A stretch of 64,000 nt of DNA from positions 11,691,000 to 11,754,999 of the forward strand of contig CM076145.1 of assembly GCA_038025085.1 (NCBI GenBank). Reading direction: 5' to 3'. The stretch is from Tetragonia tetragonoides. Taxonomy: Eukaryota; Streptophyta; Magnoliopsida; Caryophyllales; Aizoaceae. The position numbers were made by a program, and so were the translations under genes. Below, piece by piece: positions 23,279 through 33,800 of the stretch. Numbering within the stretch: the stretch's first letter is position 1; the number at the start of each line of letters is the position of its first letter. Below the pieces are notes generated by a model. It did not search any database, was not told the DNA's origin, and worked only from the letters and a program-made list of their open reading frames with translations.

Positions 23279-23789
23279 AATGGACTTCTAATACTAATAA
23301 CAATCAGATTATTACTCTCCTAAACATATTCTAACTAATTAAGGGAATACTAAACGAAATCGAACTAAAGAACTGATTACCTAGCGCCCAAGGCACAAAC
23401 CCGTGGGAACAGCTTTCCACTGTAAATTAAATCGCCTTTTAAACCCTGTTACGTTTCGAATATGGGAAAACACTAAAGATAGGAGTTTTAGATCTCTTTT
23501 CCAGCTTTCTACAAAACTTTGAATCACCACGATCCCATGTCGTATGAGTGAGTTATGATCAAAATACAAACCAGTGTAGAAGCTGTCAAAATTACGGGAA
23601 TCCTTATAACGAATGAGATCACATAATAAGAGCTTTAATCCCGATCTTGTGTGTAAACTCCATGTAATTATCTTTGTAGGAGTCAATTTAATGCATAACC
23701 ACCAAAGAAACTCGATGTAAACAAGAATAGATGTTCTCTTGCTAGTTCCTTGGTTGTTCTGTTTACTTTGCACACTTGCTCCCGCATCA
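23279..23789 (-). repeat. Element D 5' LTR, truncated
   Basis: Matches the 3' LTR of D from the aatggacttctaatac region to the terminal cccgcatca. The missing part (about 315 bp) holds the TATA box and R/U5, so this copy has no promoter at its 5' end. Confidence 0.88.
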
Positions 23790-23960
23790 TTTGTACTGCG
23801 TAGTTTATTTTGAGTATTCCTGTGCTTGCATGCTAAAACTAGTGTTTATATTGTCAGAAGAATGCATTCATTTGGTACAAGTGTAGAAGTATAATTGTAA
23901 AATGAATGCAAACTACACCCTAGGCCTTACAGGATGTTAAAACGCTTCAAAAATACACCA
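23790..23960. repeat. Degenerate satellite flank of element D
   Basis: After the tttgt duplication comes about 170 bp with only weak satellite resemblance (gaatgcattcatttgg, aatgaatgcaaactacacc). It is otherwise unassigned. No gene is seen. Confidence 0.55.
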
Positions 23961-25512
23961 AGGATGTTTACAAGTACAACCAAGCTTTAACTCCACCTTT
24001 TGAATGCATTTACGCGTTTTAACAGCTGTTACATCTAGGGTGAAAGAGATTGAGTTCTTTTGTGTTGTATATTAAGAGAAAGCACCCAAATGCTTTGTTT
24101 GCATTCATTTGAGGGAGAAACTACACCAAGGATGTTTACAAGTACAAACAAGCTTCAACTCAAAATTTTGAATGTATTTACGCGTTTTAAAAGCTCATAT
24201 GACTAGGGTGAAAGAGATTGAGGTCTTTTGTGTTGTATATTAAGAGAAAGCACCCAAATGCTTTGTTTGCATTCCTTTGAGAGAGAAACTACACCAAGGA
24301 TGTTTACAAGTACAAACAAGCTTTAACTCCACCTTTTGAATGCATTTACGCGTTTTAACAGCTCTTATATCTAGGGTAAAAGAGATTGAGTTCTTTTGTG
24401 TTGTATATTAAGAGAAAGCACCCAAATGCTTTGTTTGCATTCATTTGAGTGAGAAACTACACCAAGGATGTTTACAAGTACAAACAAGCTTCAACTCCAC
24501 CTTTTGAATGCATTTACGCATTTTAACAGCTGTTACAACAAGGGTGAAAGAGATTGAGTTCTTTTGTGTTGTATATTAAGAGAAAGCACCCAAATGCTTT
24601 GTTTGCATTCATTTGAGTGAGAAACTACACCAAGGAGGTTTACAAGCACAAACAAGCTTTAACTCCACCTTTTGAATGCATTTACGCATTTTAACAGCTC
24701 TTAACACTAGGGTGAAAGAGATTGAGTTCTTTTGTGTTGTATATTAAGAGAAATCACCCAAATGGTTTGTTTGCATTCATTTGAGTGAGAAACTACACTA
24801 AGGATGTTTACAAGTACAAACAAGTTTCAACTCAACCTTTTGAATGCATTTACGCGTTTTAATAGCTCTTACGACTAGGCGAAAAGAGATTGAGTTCTTT
24901 TGTGTTGTATATTAAGAAAAAGCTCGCAAAAGCTTTGTTTACATTCATTTGAGTGTGAAACTACCCCAAGGATGTTTACAACTACAAACAAGCTTGAACT
25001 CAAGCTTTTGAATGCATTTAAGCGTTTTAAAAGCTCATACGACAAGGGTGAAAGAGATTCAGTTCTTTTTTGTTGTATTTTAAGAGAACGCACCCAAATG
25101 CTTTGTTTGCATTCATTTGAGTGAGAAACTTAACCAAGGATGTTTACAAGTACAAACATGCTTCAACTCAAGCTTTTGAATGCATTTACGCGTTTTAAAA
25201 GCTCATATGACTAGGGTGATAGAGATTGAGGTCTTTTGTGTTTTATATTAAGAGAAAGCACCCAAATGCTTTGTTTGCATTCATTTGAGTGAGAAACTAC
25301 ACCAAGGATGTTTACAAGTACAAACAAGCTTTAACTCCACCTTTTGAATGCATTTACGCGTTTTAACAGCTCTTACATCTAGGGTGAAAGAGATTGAGTT
25401 CTTTTGTGTTCTATATTAAGAGAAAGCACCCAAATGCTTTGTTTGCATTCATTTGAGTGAGAAACTACACCAAGGATGTTTACAAGCACAAACAAGCTTT
25501 AACTCCACCTTT
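23961..25512 (+). repeat. 168-bp satellite, plus-oriented block
   Basis: About nine monomers in one orientation between elements D and C. The last is cut at ctccacc ttt, where element C is inserted (TSD ccttt, 25508-25512). Confidence 0.94.
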
Positions 25513-26342
25513 TGATGCGGGAGCAAGTGTACAAAGTAAACAAAACAACCAAGGAACTAGCAAGCGAACATACATTCTTGTTTACATCGAGTTCCTTTGG
25601 TGGTTATGCATTAAATTGGCTCCTATAAAGATAATTACATGGATTTTCCATGCAAGGTCGGTTTTAAAGCTCTTATTATATGATAACATTCTTTATAAGG
25701 ATTCCCGAAATTTTGACAGCTTCTACACTGGTTCGTATTTCGATCATAACTCACTCATATGACATGGGATCATGGTGATTCAAAATTCTGTAGAAATCTG
25801 GAAACAAGATCTAAAACTCCCATGCTTTGAGTTTTCCTATATTCAGAATGTAACGAGGTTGAAAAGGCAATTGAAGTTACGGTGCAAAGCTGTTACAACC
25901 GGTTTTAGCCTTGGGCGCCAAGTAACTAGCTGTTTAAGTTTTATTTCGTTTGGTTATTTTCTTAATTAGTTAGAGTATGTTTAGGAAAGTAATAATCTGA
26001 TTATTATTAGCAATAGGAGTCCAATAGGAATTAGGAAAGCTGTGAGTTAGTTCGTTTTACTTTTGTAATCAGTTTCGTAGTTAGTTTCCTATTTGGATTA
26101 GGATTAGAATTCCGAATAGCTTTAGATTTCTTTGTCTATAAATAGGGGAGAGATTTTCTATTGTAAACTCGTGCTTTGATGATTAATTATTGAATACGTG
26201 AGTATTTACCCCTCAAACTGAGTGATTCAGGTTGAAACCCTTACGAGTGATTCGTGAGTTGTTCTTGAGTGATTCTTGAACAAGATCCCTTTGTGTGATA
26301 CTATCAAAGGTTAATTTCCGTTTTGTTACTTATTTCACATCA
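25513..26342 (+). repeat. Element C LTR1 (830 bp)
   Basis: Starts tgatgcgggagcaagtg and ends ttatttcacatca. In the U3 half it differs from LTR2 and LTR3 at about ten places, for example at 25651, 25662-25673, 25692 and 25936-25938. Confidence 0.93.
26138..26145 (+). promoter_or_regulatory. LTR1 TATA box
   Basis: The sequence tataaata sits in the LTR about 200 bp before its 3' end, in the segment shared by all LTRs of both element types. Confidence 0.65.
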
Positions 26343-26345
26343 ACT

Positions 26346-26357
26346 TGGTATCAGAGC
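26346..26357 (+). other. Primer-binding site, internal 1
   Basis: The sequence tggtatcagagc begins three bases after the LTR. It is the exact plant primer site complementary to the 3' end of initiator-Met tRNA. Confidence 0.93.
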
Positions 26358-26505
26358 TAAAGGTTTGAGCTTTCTTAAGTTTAAACAACACGGTCCTGAG
26401 CATAAACACGACACCATAGCGAGCTTTCGAGAAAGATTCTTGCAAGATCCGCCCTTTGTTCAAGAAGACAGCCAAGAAACCCCCAAGAAACCAACAACCG
26501 AAGCT

Positions 26506-27894
26506 ATGGGTGAGCCCAACAAACTAGCAAAGTTGTTAACAGCCATGGAGGATCTCAGGGCATCTTTCAAAACTCAAGAAGAGCGGATGGCAGAGCGGAT
26601 GGCTGCTATGGAAAGAAGAAACCAAAAAGATAGGGAAAACATGGAGACAAGGATGCGCGGAATTCATTGGAGAAACCACAACCGTGACCCCAACTTCGAT
26701 GAGGAGTTTGAAGACACAAGTGGGACTAGAACCAATGACGCTCCTAAACCACGACACCCCTATGATGATGATAGGAACTTGAAAGTCGAACTCCCTGAAT
26801 ATGACGGTTCCTACGATCCAGAGGCCTTTCTTGATTGGCTTAGAACTATGGAGAGAGTCTTTGAATACAAGGAGTATGATGAGCGGCGAAGATGCAAGTT
26901 AGCCACGCATAAACTCACCAAGCATGCTTCTTTTTGGTATGAAAAACTAAAGGCTCAACGCAAGAAGGACGGGAAAGCAGAGATTGAGACTCGGGACAAA
27001 CTCAAGAAACATTTAAAGAACCGATTTTTGCCTAAAGAATTTGAGCAAGAACAGTTTTTGAAACTTACGTCCTTAAGCCAAGAAACCTCAAGTGTACAAG
27101 ACTACCTCCAAAAGTTTGAAAACGCGCACATGATGTGTGATCTCGTGGACAAGGAGGAGTTAAAGATTGCAAGATTCATCAAAGGACTAAACTCAACTCT
27201 AAGGCACAAGGTGGAGCTTGTTCCTTTCATATCCTTTGAGTATGTATGCAAGATAGCTCTCAAGATTGAGAGGCAAGAGAGGGAGCAACAATTAGTGCAC
27301 CTACGAGCACAACAAGCATACCAACAAGCGCTTCAACGTCGAAATCATAAGTTGGAGTACATGAAAGGGTGCATAATAAATGATCAACCCATCAATGAAG
27401 ATAGGCTCTTTGTTGTGGATACATTCAAAGGAAAACCAGATCTTGATGATTACTTTAAAGATATTGTTCCTATGGAAGATTCACAAGAAAAGACCAATAA
27501 CATTGACCCCCTTATTGTTGTTCAAGTTAATAATTCAAGCCTACCAACTGTGGTTGATGAGTTTATCGAAGAAATATTCATTGAACCAGAAAATATTGGT
27601 GAATTCCTTGAAGATCTTGATTATATTGATGACATGCAAGAGAAATCCGAGATGGAGTTGGGACTTCTTGAATCTAGCTTTGATCAAGAACAAGAAAAAG
27701 ATGTCCATCAAGAAGACAGCAACAAGGCTCTTAAACTTGTGGGTTCATTGGAAATTTGTAAGGAAAATTTGATGAATATACACGTTAGGGAGAAGATTAC
27801 TACATACGAAGAATTGAGGACAATTCTTTTTGAAGGAAGGGAGATTGATGCGGGAGCAAGGGTACAAAGTAAACAAAAACAACCAAGGAACTAG
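26506..27894 (+). CDS. Element C Gag-acidic tail protein, copy 1
   Basis: A 462-residue frame. I chose the first in-frame ATG (in gaagctatgggtgag). The open frame extends 61 codons upstream through the primer site but has no Met there. Residues ~1-50 are charged and Met/Glu/Arg-rich. Residues ~90-255 match the retrotransposon Gag core of the autonomous elements A and B almost exactly. From ~258 the sequence diverges completely into a Gln-rich linker and then an acidic region (DYFKDI, FIEEIFIEPENI, FLEDLDYIDD), with no CCHC knuckle. The last ~15 codons lie in LTR2, where one extra A in aaacaaaaacaac shifts the frame and truncates the LTR-coded tail seen in other copies. The Gag core should form particles. 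The tail's role is unknown. Confidence 0.8.
   Translation: MGEPNKLAKLLTAMEDLRASFKTQEERMAERMAAMERRNQKDRENMETRMRGIHWRNHNRDPNFDEEFEDTSGTRTNDAPKPRHPYDDDRNLKVELPEYDGSYDPEAFLDWLRTMERVFEYKEYDERRRCKLATHKLTKHASFWYEKLKAQRKKDGKAEIETRDKLKKHLKNRFLPKEFEQEQFLKLTSLSQETSSVQDYLQKFENAHMMCDLVDKEELKIARFIKGLNSTLRHKVELVPFISFEYVCKIALKIERQEREQQLVHLRAQQAYQQALQRRNHKLEYMKGCIINDQPINEDRLFVVDTFKGKPDLDDYFKDIVPMEDSQEKTNNIDPLIVVQVNNSSLPTVVDEFIEEIFIEPENIGEFLEDLDYIDDMQEKSEMELGLLESSFDQEQEKDVHQEDSNKALKLVGSLEICKENLMNIHVREKITTYEELRTILFEGREIDAGARVQSKQKQPRN
27832..27844 (+). other. Polypurine tract, internal 1
   Basis: The purine run gaaggaagggaga directly precedes LTR2. In LTR retrotransposons this primes plus-strand DNA synthesis. 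Confidence 0.75.
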
Positions 27895-28675
27895 CAAGCG
27901 AACATACATTCTTGTTTACATCGAGTTCCTTTGGTGGTTATGCATTAAATTGGCTCCTATAAAGATAATTACATGGATTTTCCATACAAGGTCGGGATTA
28001 AAGCGCTTATTATATGATAACATTCGTTATAAGGATTCCCGAAATTTTGACAGCTTCTACACTGGTTCGTATTTCGATCATAACTCACTCATATGACATG
28101 GGATCATGGTGATTCAAAATTCTGTAGAAAGATGGAAACAAGATCTAAAACTCCCATGCTTTGAGTTTTCCTATATTCAGAATGTAACGAGGTTGAAAAG
28201 GCAATTGAAGTTACGGTGCAAAGCTGTTACAACCGGTTTAGCCTTGGGCGCCAAGTAACTAGCTGTTTATGATTTATTTCGTTTGGTTATTTTCTTAATT
28301 AGTTAGAGTATGTTTAGGAAAGTAATAATCTGATTATTATTAGCAATAGGAGTCCAATAGGAATTAGGAAAGCTGTGAGTTAGTTCGTTTTACTTTTGTA
28401 ATCAGTTTTGTAGTTAGTTTCCTATTTGGATTAGGATTAGAATTCCGAATAGCTTTAGATTTCTTTGTCTATAAATAGAGGAGAGATTTTCTATTGTAAA
28501 CTCGTGCTTTGATGATTAATTATTGAATACGTGAGTATTTACCCCTCAAACTGAGTGATTCAGGTTGAAAGCCTTACGAGTGATTCGTGAGTTGTTCTTG
28601 AGTGATTCTTGAACAAGATCCTTTTGTGTGATACTATCAAAGGTTAATTTCCGTTTTGTTACTTATTTCACATCA
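27846..28675 (+). repeat. Element C LTR2 (830 bp), recombinant
   Basis: The first half agrees with LTR3 and not LTR1 at several sites (ggtcgggattaaagcgc, cattcgtt, ggtttagcc, gtttatgattta). From the TATA box on it agrees with LTR1 and not LTR3 (tataaatag, agagattttct, attcgtgag). This is the expected composition of a 3'-LTR/5'-LTR crossover product. The exchange lies between about 28276 and 28470. Confidence 0.88.
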
Positions 28676-28678
28676 ACT

Positions 28679-28690
28679 TGGTATCAGAGC
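28679..28690 (+). other. Primer-binding site, internal 2
   Basis: The sequence tggtatcagagc lies three bases after LTR2, identical to internal 1. Confidence 0.92.
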
Positions 28691-28838
28691 TAAAGGTTTG
28701 AGCTTTCTTAAGTTTAAACAACACGGTCCTGAGCATAAACACGACACCATAGCGAGCTTTCGAGAAAGATTCTTGCAAGATCCGCCCTTTGTTCAAGAAG
28801 ACAGCCAAGAAACCCCCAAGAAACCAACAACCGAAGCT

Positions 28839-30153
28839 ATGGGTGAGCCCAACAAACTAGCAAAGTTGTTAACAGCCATGGAGGATCTCAGGGCATCTTT
28901 CAAAACTCAAGAAGAGCGGATGGCAGAGCGGATGGCTGCTATGGAAAGAAGAAACCAAAAAGATAGGGAAAACATGGAGACAAGGATGCGCGGAATTCAT
29001 TGGAGAAACCACAACCGTGACCCCAACTTCGATGAGGAGTTTGAAGACACAAGTGGGACTAGAACCAATGACGCTCCTAAACCACGACACCCCTATGATG
29101 ATGATAGGAACTTGAAAGTCGAACTCCCTGAATATGACGGTTCCTACGATCCAGAGGCCTTTCTTGATTGGCTTAGAACTATGGAGAGAGTCTTTGAATA
29201 CAAGGAGTATGATGAGCGGCGAAGATGCAAGTTAGCCACGCATAAACTCACCAAGCATGCTTCTTTTTGGTATGAAAAACTAAAGGCTCAACGCAAGAAG
29301 GACGGGAAAGCAGAGATTGAGACTCGGGACAAACTCAAGAAACATTTAAAGAACCGATTTTTGCCTAAAGAATTTGAGCAAGAACAGTTTTTGAAACTTA
29401 CGTCCTTAAGCCAAGAAACCTCAAGTGTACAAGACTACCTCCAAAAGTTTGAAATCGCGCACATGATGTGTGATCTCGTGGAGAAGGAGGAGTTAAAGAT
29501 TGCAAGATTCATCAAAGGACTAAACTCAACTCTAAGGCACAAGGTGGAGCTTGTTCCTTTCATATCCTTTGAGTATGTATGCAAGATAGCTCTCAAGATT
29601 GAGAGGCAAGAGAGGGAGCAACAATTAGTGCACCTACGAGCACAACAAGCATACCAACAAGCGCTTCAACGTCGAAATCATAAGTTGGAGTACATGAAAG
29701 GGTGCATAATAAATGATCAACCCATCAATGAAGATAGGCTCTTTGTTGTGGATACATTCAAAGGAAAACCAGATCTTGATGATTACTTTAAAGATATTGT
29801 TCCTATGGAAGATTCACAAGAAAAGACCAATAACATTGACCCCCTTATTGTTGTTCAAGTTAATAATTCAAGCCTACTAACTGTGGTTGATGAGTTTATC
29901 GAAGAAATATTCATTGAACCAGAAAATATTGGTGAATTCCTTGAAGATCTTGATTATATTGATGACATGCAAGAGAAATCCGAGATGGAGTTGGGACTTC
30001 TTGAATCTAGCTTTGATCAAGAACAAGAAAAAGATGTCCATCAAGAAGACAGCAACAAGGCTCTTAAACTTGTGGGTTCATTGGAAATTTGTAAGGAAAA
30101 TTTGATGAATATACACGTTAGGGAGAAGATTACTACATACGAAGAATTGAGGA
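28839..30153 (+). pseudogene. Element C Gag-acidic tail protein, copy 2, split by element B
   Basis: Nearly identical to copy 1. Visible amino-acid differences are few: an Asn to Ile in the KFE-AHMMCDL segment, Asp to Glu shortly after, and Pro to Leu in the NNSSL-TVV segment. The frame is cut after YEELR at the gagga duplication where element B is inserted in the opposite orientation. The remaining codons resume at 35974. Without the insertion it would read about 529 residues, ending at 36248 inside LTR3. In its current state it ends three codons into element B. Confidence 0.82.
30149..30153. repeat. Element B target-site duplication (gagga)
   Basis: The gagga at 30149-30153 is repeated at 35969-35973. 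One copy belongs to the interrupted gag frame of element C. Confidence 0.93.
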
Positions 30154-30815
30154 TGATGTGAAATAAGTAACAAAACGGAAATTAACCTTTGATAGTATCA
30201 CACAAAGGGATCTTGTTCAAGAATCACTCAAGAACAACTCACGAATCACTCGTAAGGGTTTCAACCTGAATCACTCAGTTTGAGGGGTAAATACTCACGT
30301 ATTCAATAATTAATCATCAAAGCACGAGTTTACAATAGCAAAGCTCTCCCCTATTTATAGACAAAGAAAATCTAAAGCTATTCGGAATCCTAATCCTAGT
30401 CCGAATAGGATACTAACTACAAAACTGACTACAATTGTAAAACGGACTAACTAACATCTTTCCTAATACCTAATGGACTTCTAATACTAATAACAATCAG
30501 ATTATTACTCTTCTAAACATATTCTAACTAATAAAGGGAATACTAAACGAAATAGAACTGAACAACTGATTACCTAGCGCCCAAGGCTCAAAACCGCTGG
30601 AACAGTTTCCTTGGCGCCCAAGGCTTCTTCTTTTCAGCTTCTAGTCATCTTCTTGCCACTCTAACATAGTTACCTCACACTTTACCTCACGTGGCATTAT
30701 ACTCTTGGCAATGAGCAGCTCAAGATCAAGCATTAACGTTTCAAGAACTGGGTTCTTGGACGTTCTTGATTCGTCGTCTTCTTGCTTGTCCTTTAACGTA
30801 CTTGCTCCTGCATCA
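30154..30815 (-). repeat. Element B 3' LTR (662 bp)
   Basis: Plus-strand termini are tgatgtgaaa and cctgcatca. The U3 part encodes the last 57 residues of the polyprotein. The TATA box complement tatttata is at 30352-30359. Confidence 0.95.
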
Positions 30816-33800
30816 ACCTCCCCTTCTTTAAAAGAATTTGCCCTCAAATTCGTATCCTCTAAGTAAGGGCTAAGATCACCGACATTGAAGGTTGAGCTCA
30901 CGTTTCCATACTCACTAGGAAGATCAATCTTGTATGCATTGTCTCCAATCTTCTCTAGAACTTGAAAAGGACCATCTGCTCGAGGCATAAGCTTGTTCTT
31001 GCGTCTAGAAGGAAATCTTTCTTTGCGCAGGTGTAGCCAAACTAAGTCACCAGGTTCAAATAGAACTTGCTTTCTTCCCTTGTTAGCTCTAGCTTGGTAC
31101 CTTGAGTTCATCTTCTCTACTCGCGCACGAACTTGCTCACAGGTCTTCTGGAAAGCTTGTTGTCTTGCCTTGGCATCTACATTGATAACATCATCTCTAG
31201 GCAAAGACACGAAATCAATAGGCAAATAAGGATTAATGCCATACACAATCTCAAATGGAGAACGACCCGTGGTAAATCCAGGCGTTCTGTTATATGCAAA
31301 CTCCGCATGTGCTAGCTTAGTATCCCAATCTTTTGTGCTTCTACTCACCAACCCTCTAAGCAAAGTACCAAGGGTCCTGTTTGTAACCTCGGTTTGCCCA
31401 TCTGTTTGTGGGTGATGTGAAGTGCTAAAGAGTAACTTCGTCCCAACGAGTCTCCAAAGTGTCTTCCAAAAGTAGCTCAGAAACTTAGTATCTCGATCTG
31501 ACACAATGGTCTTGGGTATGCCATGTAGCCTCACTATCTCTTTATAGAACAAGTCAGCAACATGAGAGGCGTCATCGGTCTTGTGACATGGCACAAAGTG
31601 CGCCATCTTGGACAATCTATCAACAACAACCATCACAGCATCTTTTCCCCTTTGAGTTCTAGGGAGTGCCACAATGAAATCCATGCTCACACTCTCCCAG
31701 GGAATGCTAGGAACCAGTAATGGTGTGTATAACCCTTTGTGAAAAGCACTCTTGGCCCGTTGACATGTAGCGCATCTCGTCACAATAGCATGTACATCTT
31801 TGAGCATCTTAGGCCAATAAAAGTGTTCTTGTAACAGCTCAAGGGTTTTAGTTACTCCAAAATGTCCAGCTAATCCTCCCGAGTGAACTTCTCTAACCAA
31901 TAGCTCACGTACAGAGGACCTAGGAACGCAGAACTTGTTCCTCTTGAATAGAAACCCATCTTGTATGAAATAATCACCATGCTCCCCTTCTTTGCAAGCT
32001 CTAAATGACTCAGAGAAATCAGCATCCTTGTCATATAGTTCTTGGAGATGTTCAAAGCCTAGGAGCTTCGCTTCAAGTGTCACAAGCAAGTGGTTTCTTC
32101 GTGAAAGAGCATCAGCAACAACATTGCTCTTCCCATCTTTGTACTTGGCCGAGAATGTAAAAGATTGTAGAAACTCTACCCACTTGGCATGTCTAGGGTT
32201 TAGTTTCTGTTGGCCATGAATGTACTTGAGAGCTTCATGATCCGAGTGCAACACAAAAGGCTTAGGCCTTAAATAATGGGACCAATGCTCCAAATCTCTC
32301 ACAATTGCATAGAACTCTCGATCATATGTAGAATAATTCAAACGAGCTCCATTCAATTTCTCACTAAAATAGGCAATAGGACGTTTTTCTTGAATTAAAA
32401 CAGCGCCTATACCCACCCCACTAGCATCACATTCAACCTCAAACAATCTATCAAAATCGGGTAATGCTAGAATAGGTGCTTGACACAACTTCTCTTTGAC
32501 CTCAACAAAGGCCTTTTGCGCACTTTCACTCCAATTAAACTCTCCCTTTTTCATTAATTCAGTAATAGGAGCAGTAATGGAACTAAAATTACGTATAAAC
32601 CTCCGATAAAATGATGCCAAGCCATGAAAACTACGTACCTCATGTATATTGGTTGGGGCTGGCCATGAAGCCATAGCTTCTACCTTGGACGGATCAACAT
32701 GTACACCATCTTTGGATACAATGTAACCAAGGAATATAACCTTAGGAAGCATGAAATCACACTTCTCTAACTTGCCAAAAAGCTGTTGTTCCTTTAGCTT
32801 CTCAAATACGCGCTGTAGATGTACTAGATGTTCCTCCTTGGTCTTGCTGAATATAAGAATATCATCAAGGTAAACCACAACAAATTTACCAAGGAATGCT
32901 CTCAATACCTCGTTCATCAACCTCATGAATGTGCTAGGAGCGTTGCACAAGCCAAAAGGCATTACTAACCACTCATACAAACCATGTCGTGTCTTGAACG
33001 CGGTTTTCCATTCATCCCCCTCCTTGATTCTCACTTGATGGTATCCAGCTCTAAGATCTATCTTGGAAAATAACTGGGAACCATGTAGCTCGTCTAACAT
33101 ATCATCTAATCTTGGCATAGGGAACCTATATTTGATTGTGATATTGTTGACAGCTCTACTATCAATGCACATACGCCATGTCCCATCTTTCTTAGGCACA
33201 AGTAACGCAGGAACAGCGCATGGACTTAGACTTTCTCTCACATAGCCTCTTTGCACAAGCTCTTCAACTTGTCTTTGTAACTCTTTGGCTTCTTCGGGGT
33301 TACACCGATATGCTGGCCTATTTGGAAGTGGTGCTCCAGGAACTAGGTCAATTTGGTGTTCTATGCCACGCATAGGAGGTAAACCAGGGGGTAACTCCTC
33401 GGGGAATACTTCTTTGAACCTCTCTAACAATAGGCGTAACTCAGGATCATAATTGGGATTGTTACACATGTTAGGCTCAAACAACAACACTAGGTAGCTC
33501 ATAGTTTCACTAGCCACCTCTTTTTCCATCTCTTTCTCTCCTATGACCATTACATGACTCGCCTTTTTACTAGCCTTTGCTTCTTTAACTTCAGTGGCAG
33601 TCAAGGGTAACAATTTGATTCGTTTCTGGTTATGCTCAACAGTATAGATATTGTTTACACCATCATGACTAACTTTCCTATCAAATTTCCAAGGACGACC
33701 TAACAATATATGACAAACACCCATAGGCAGTACATCATACCATAGATCGTCTTTATAACACCCTAAAGTAAAGCAAACTCTAGCTTGTTTAGTCACTTTT

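Larger units (their letters stand above)
21243..23789 (-). mobile_element. Element D: internally deleted non-autonomous gag-only LTR retrotransposon
   Basis: Minus-strand LTR element flanked by tttgt at 21238-21242 and 23790-23794. The 3' LTR is complete (828 bp). The 5' LTR (right side) retains only about 511 bp. A single deletion removed the R/U5 end of that LTR, the primer-binding site and the start of gag. At the deletion joint (about 23271-23278) sit eight bases, agattatt, that also occur 30 bases further on inside the LTR, as expected for templated filler at an end-joining repair. It belongs to the same family as element C: same LTR termini, Gag and acidic tail. It has no protease, RT or integrase and cannot now be reverse-transcribed normally. 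Confidence 0.88.
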
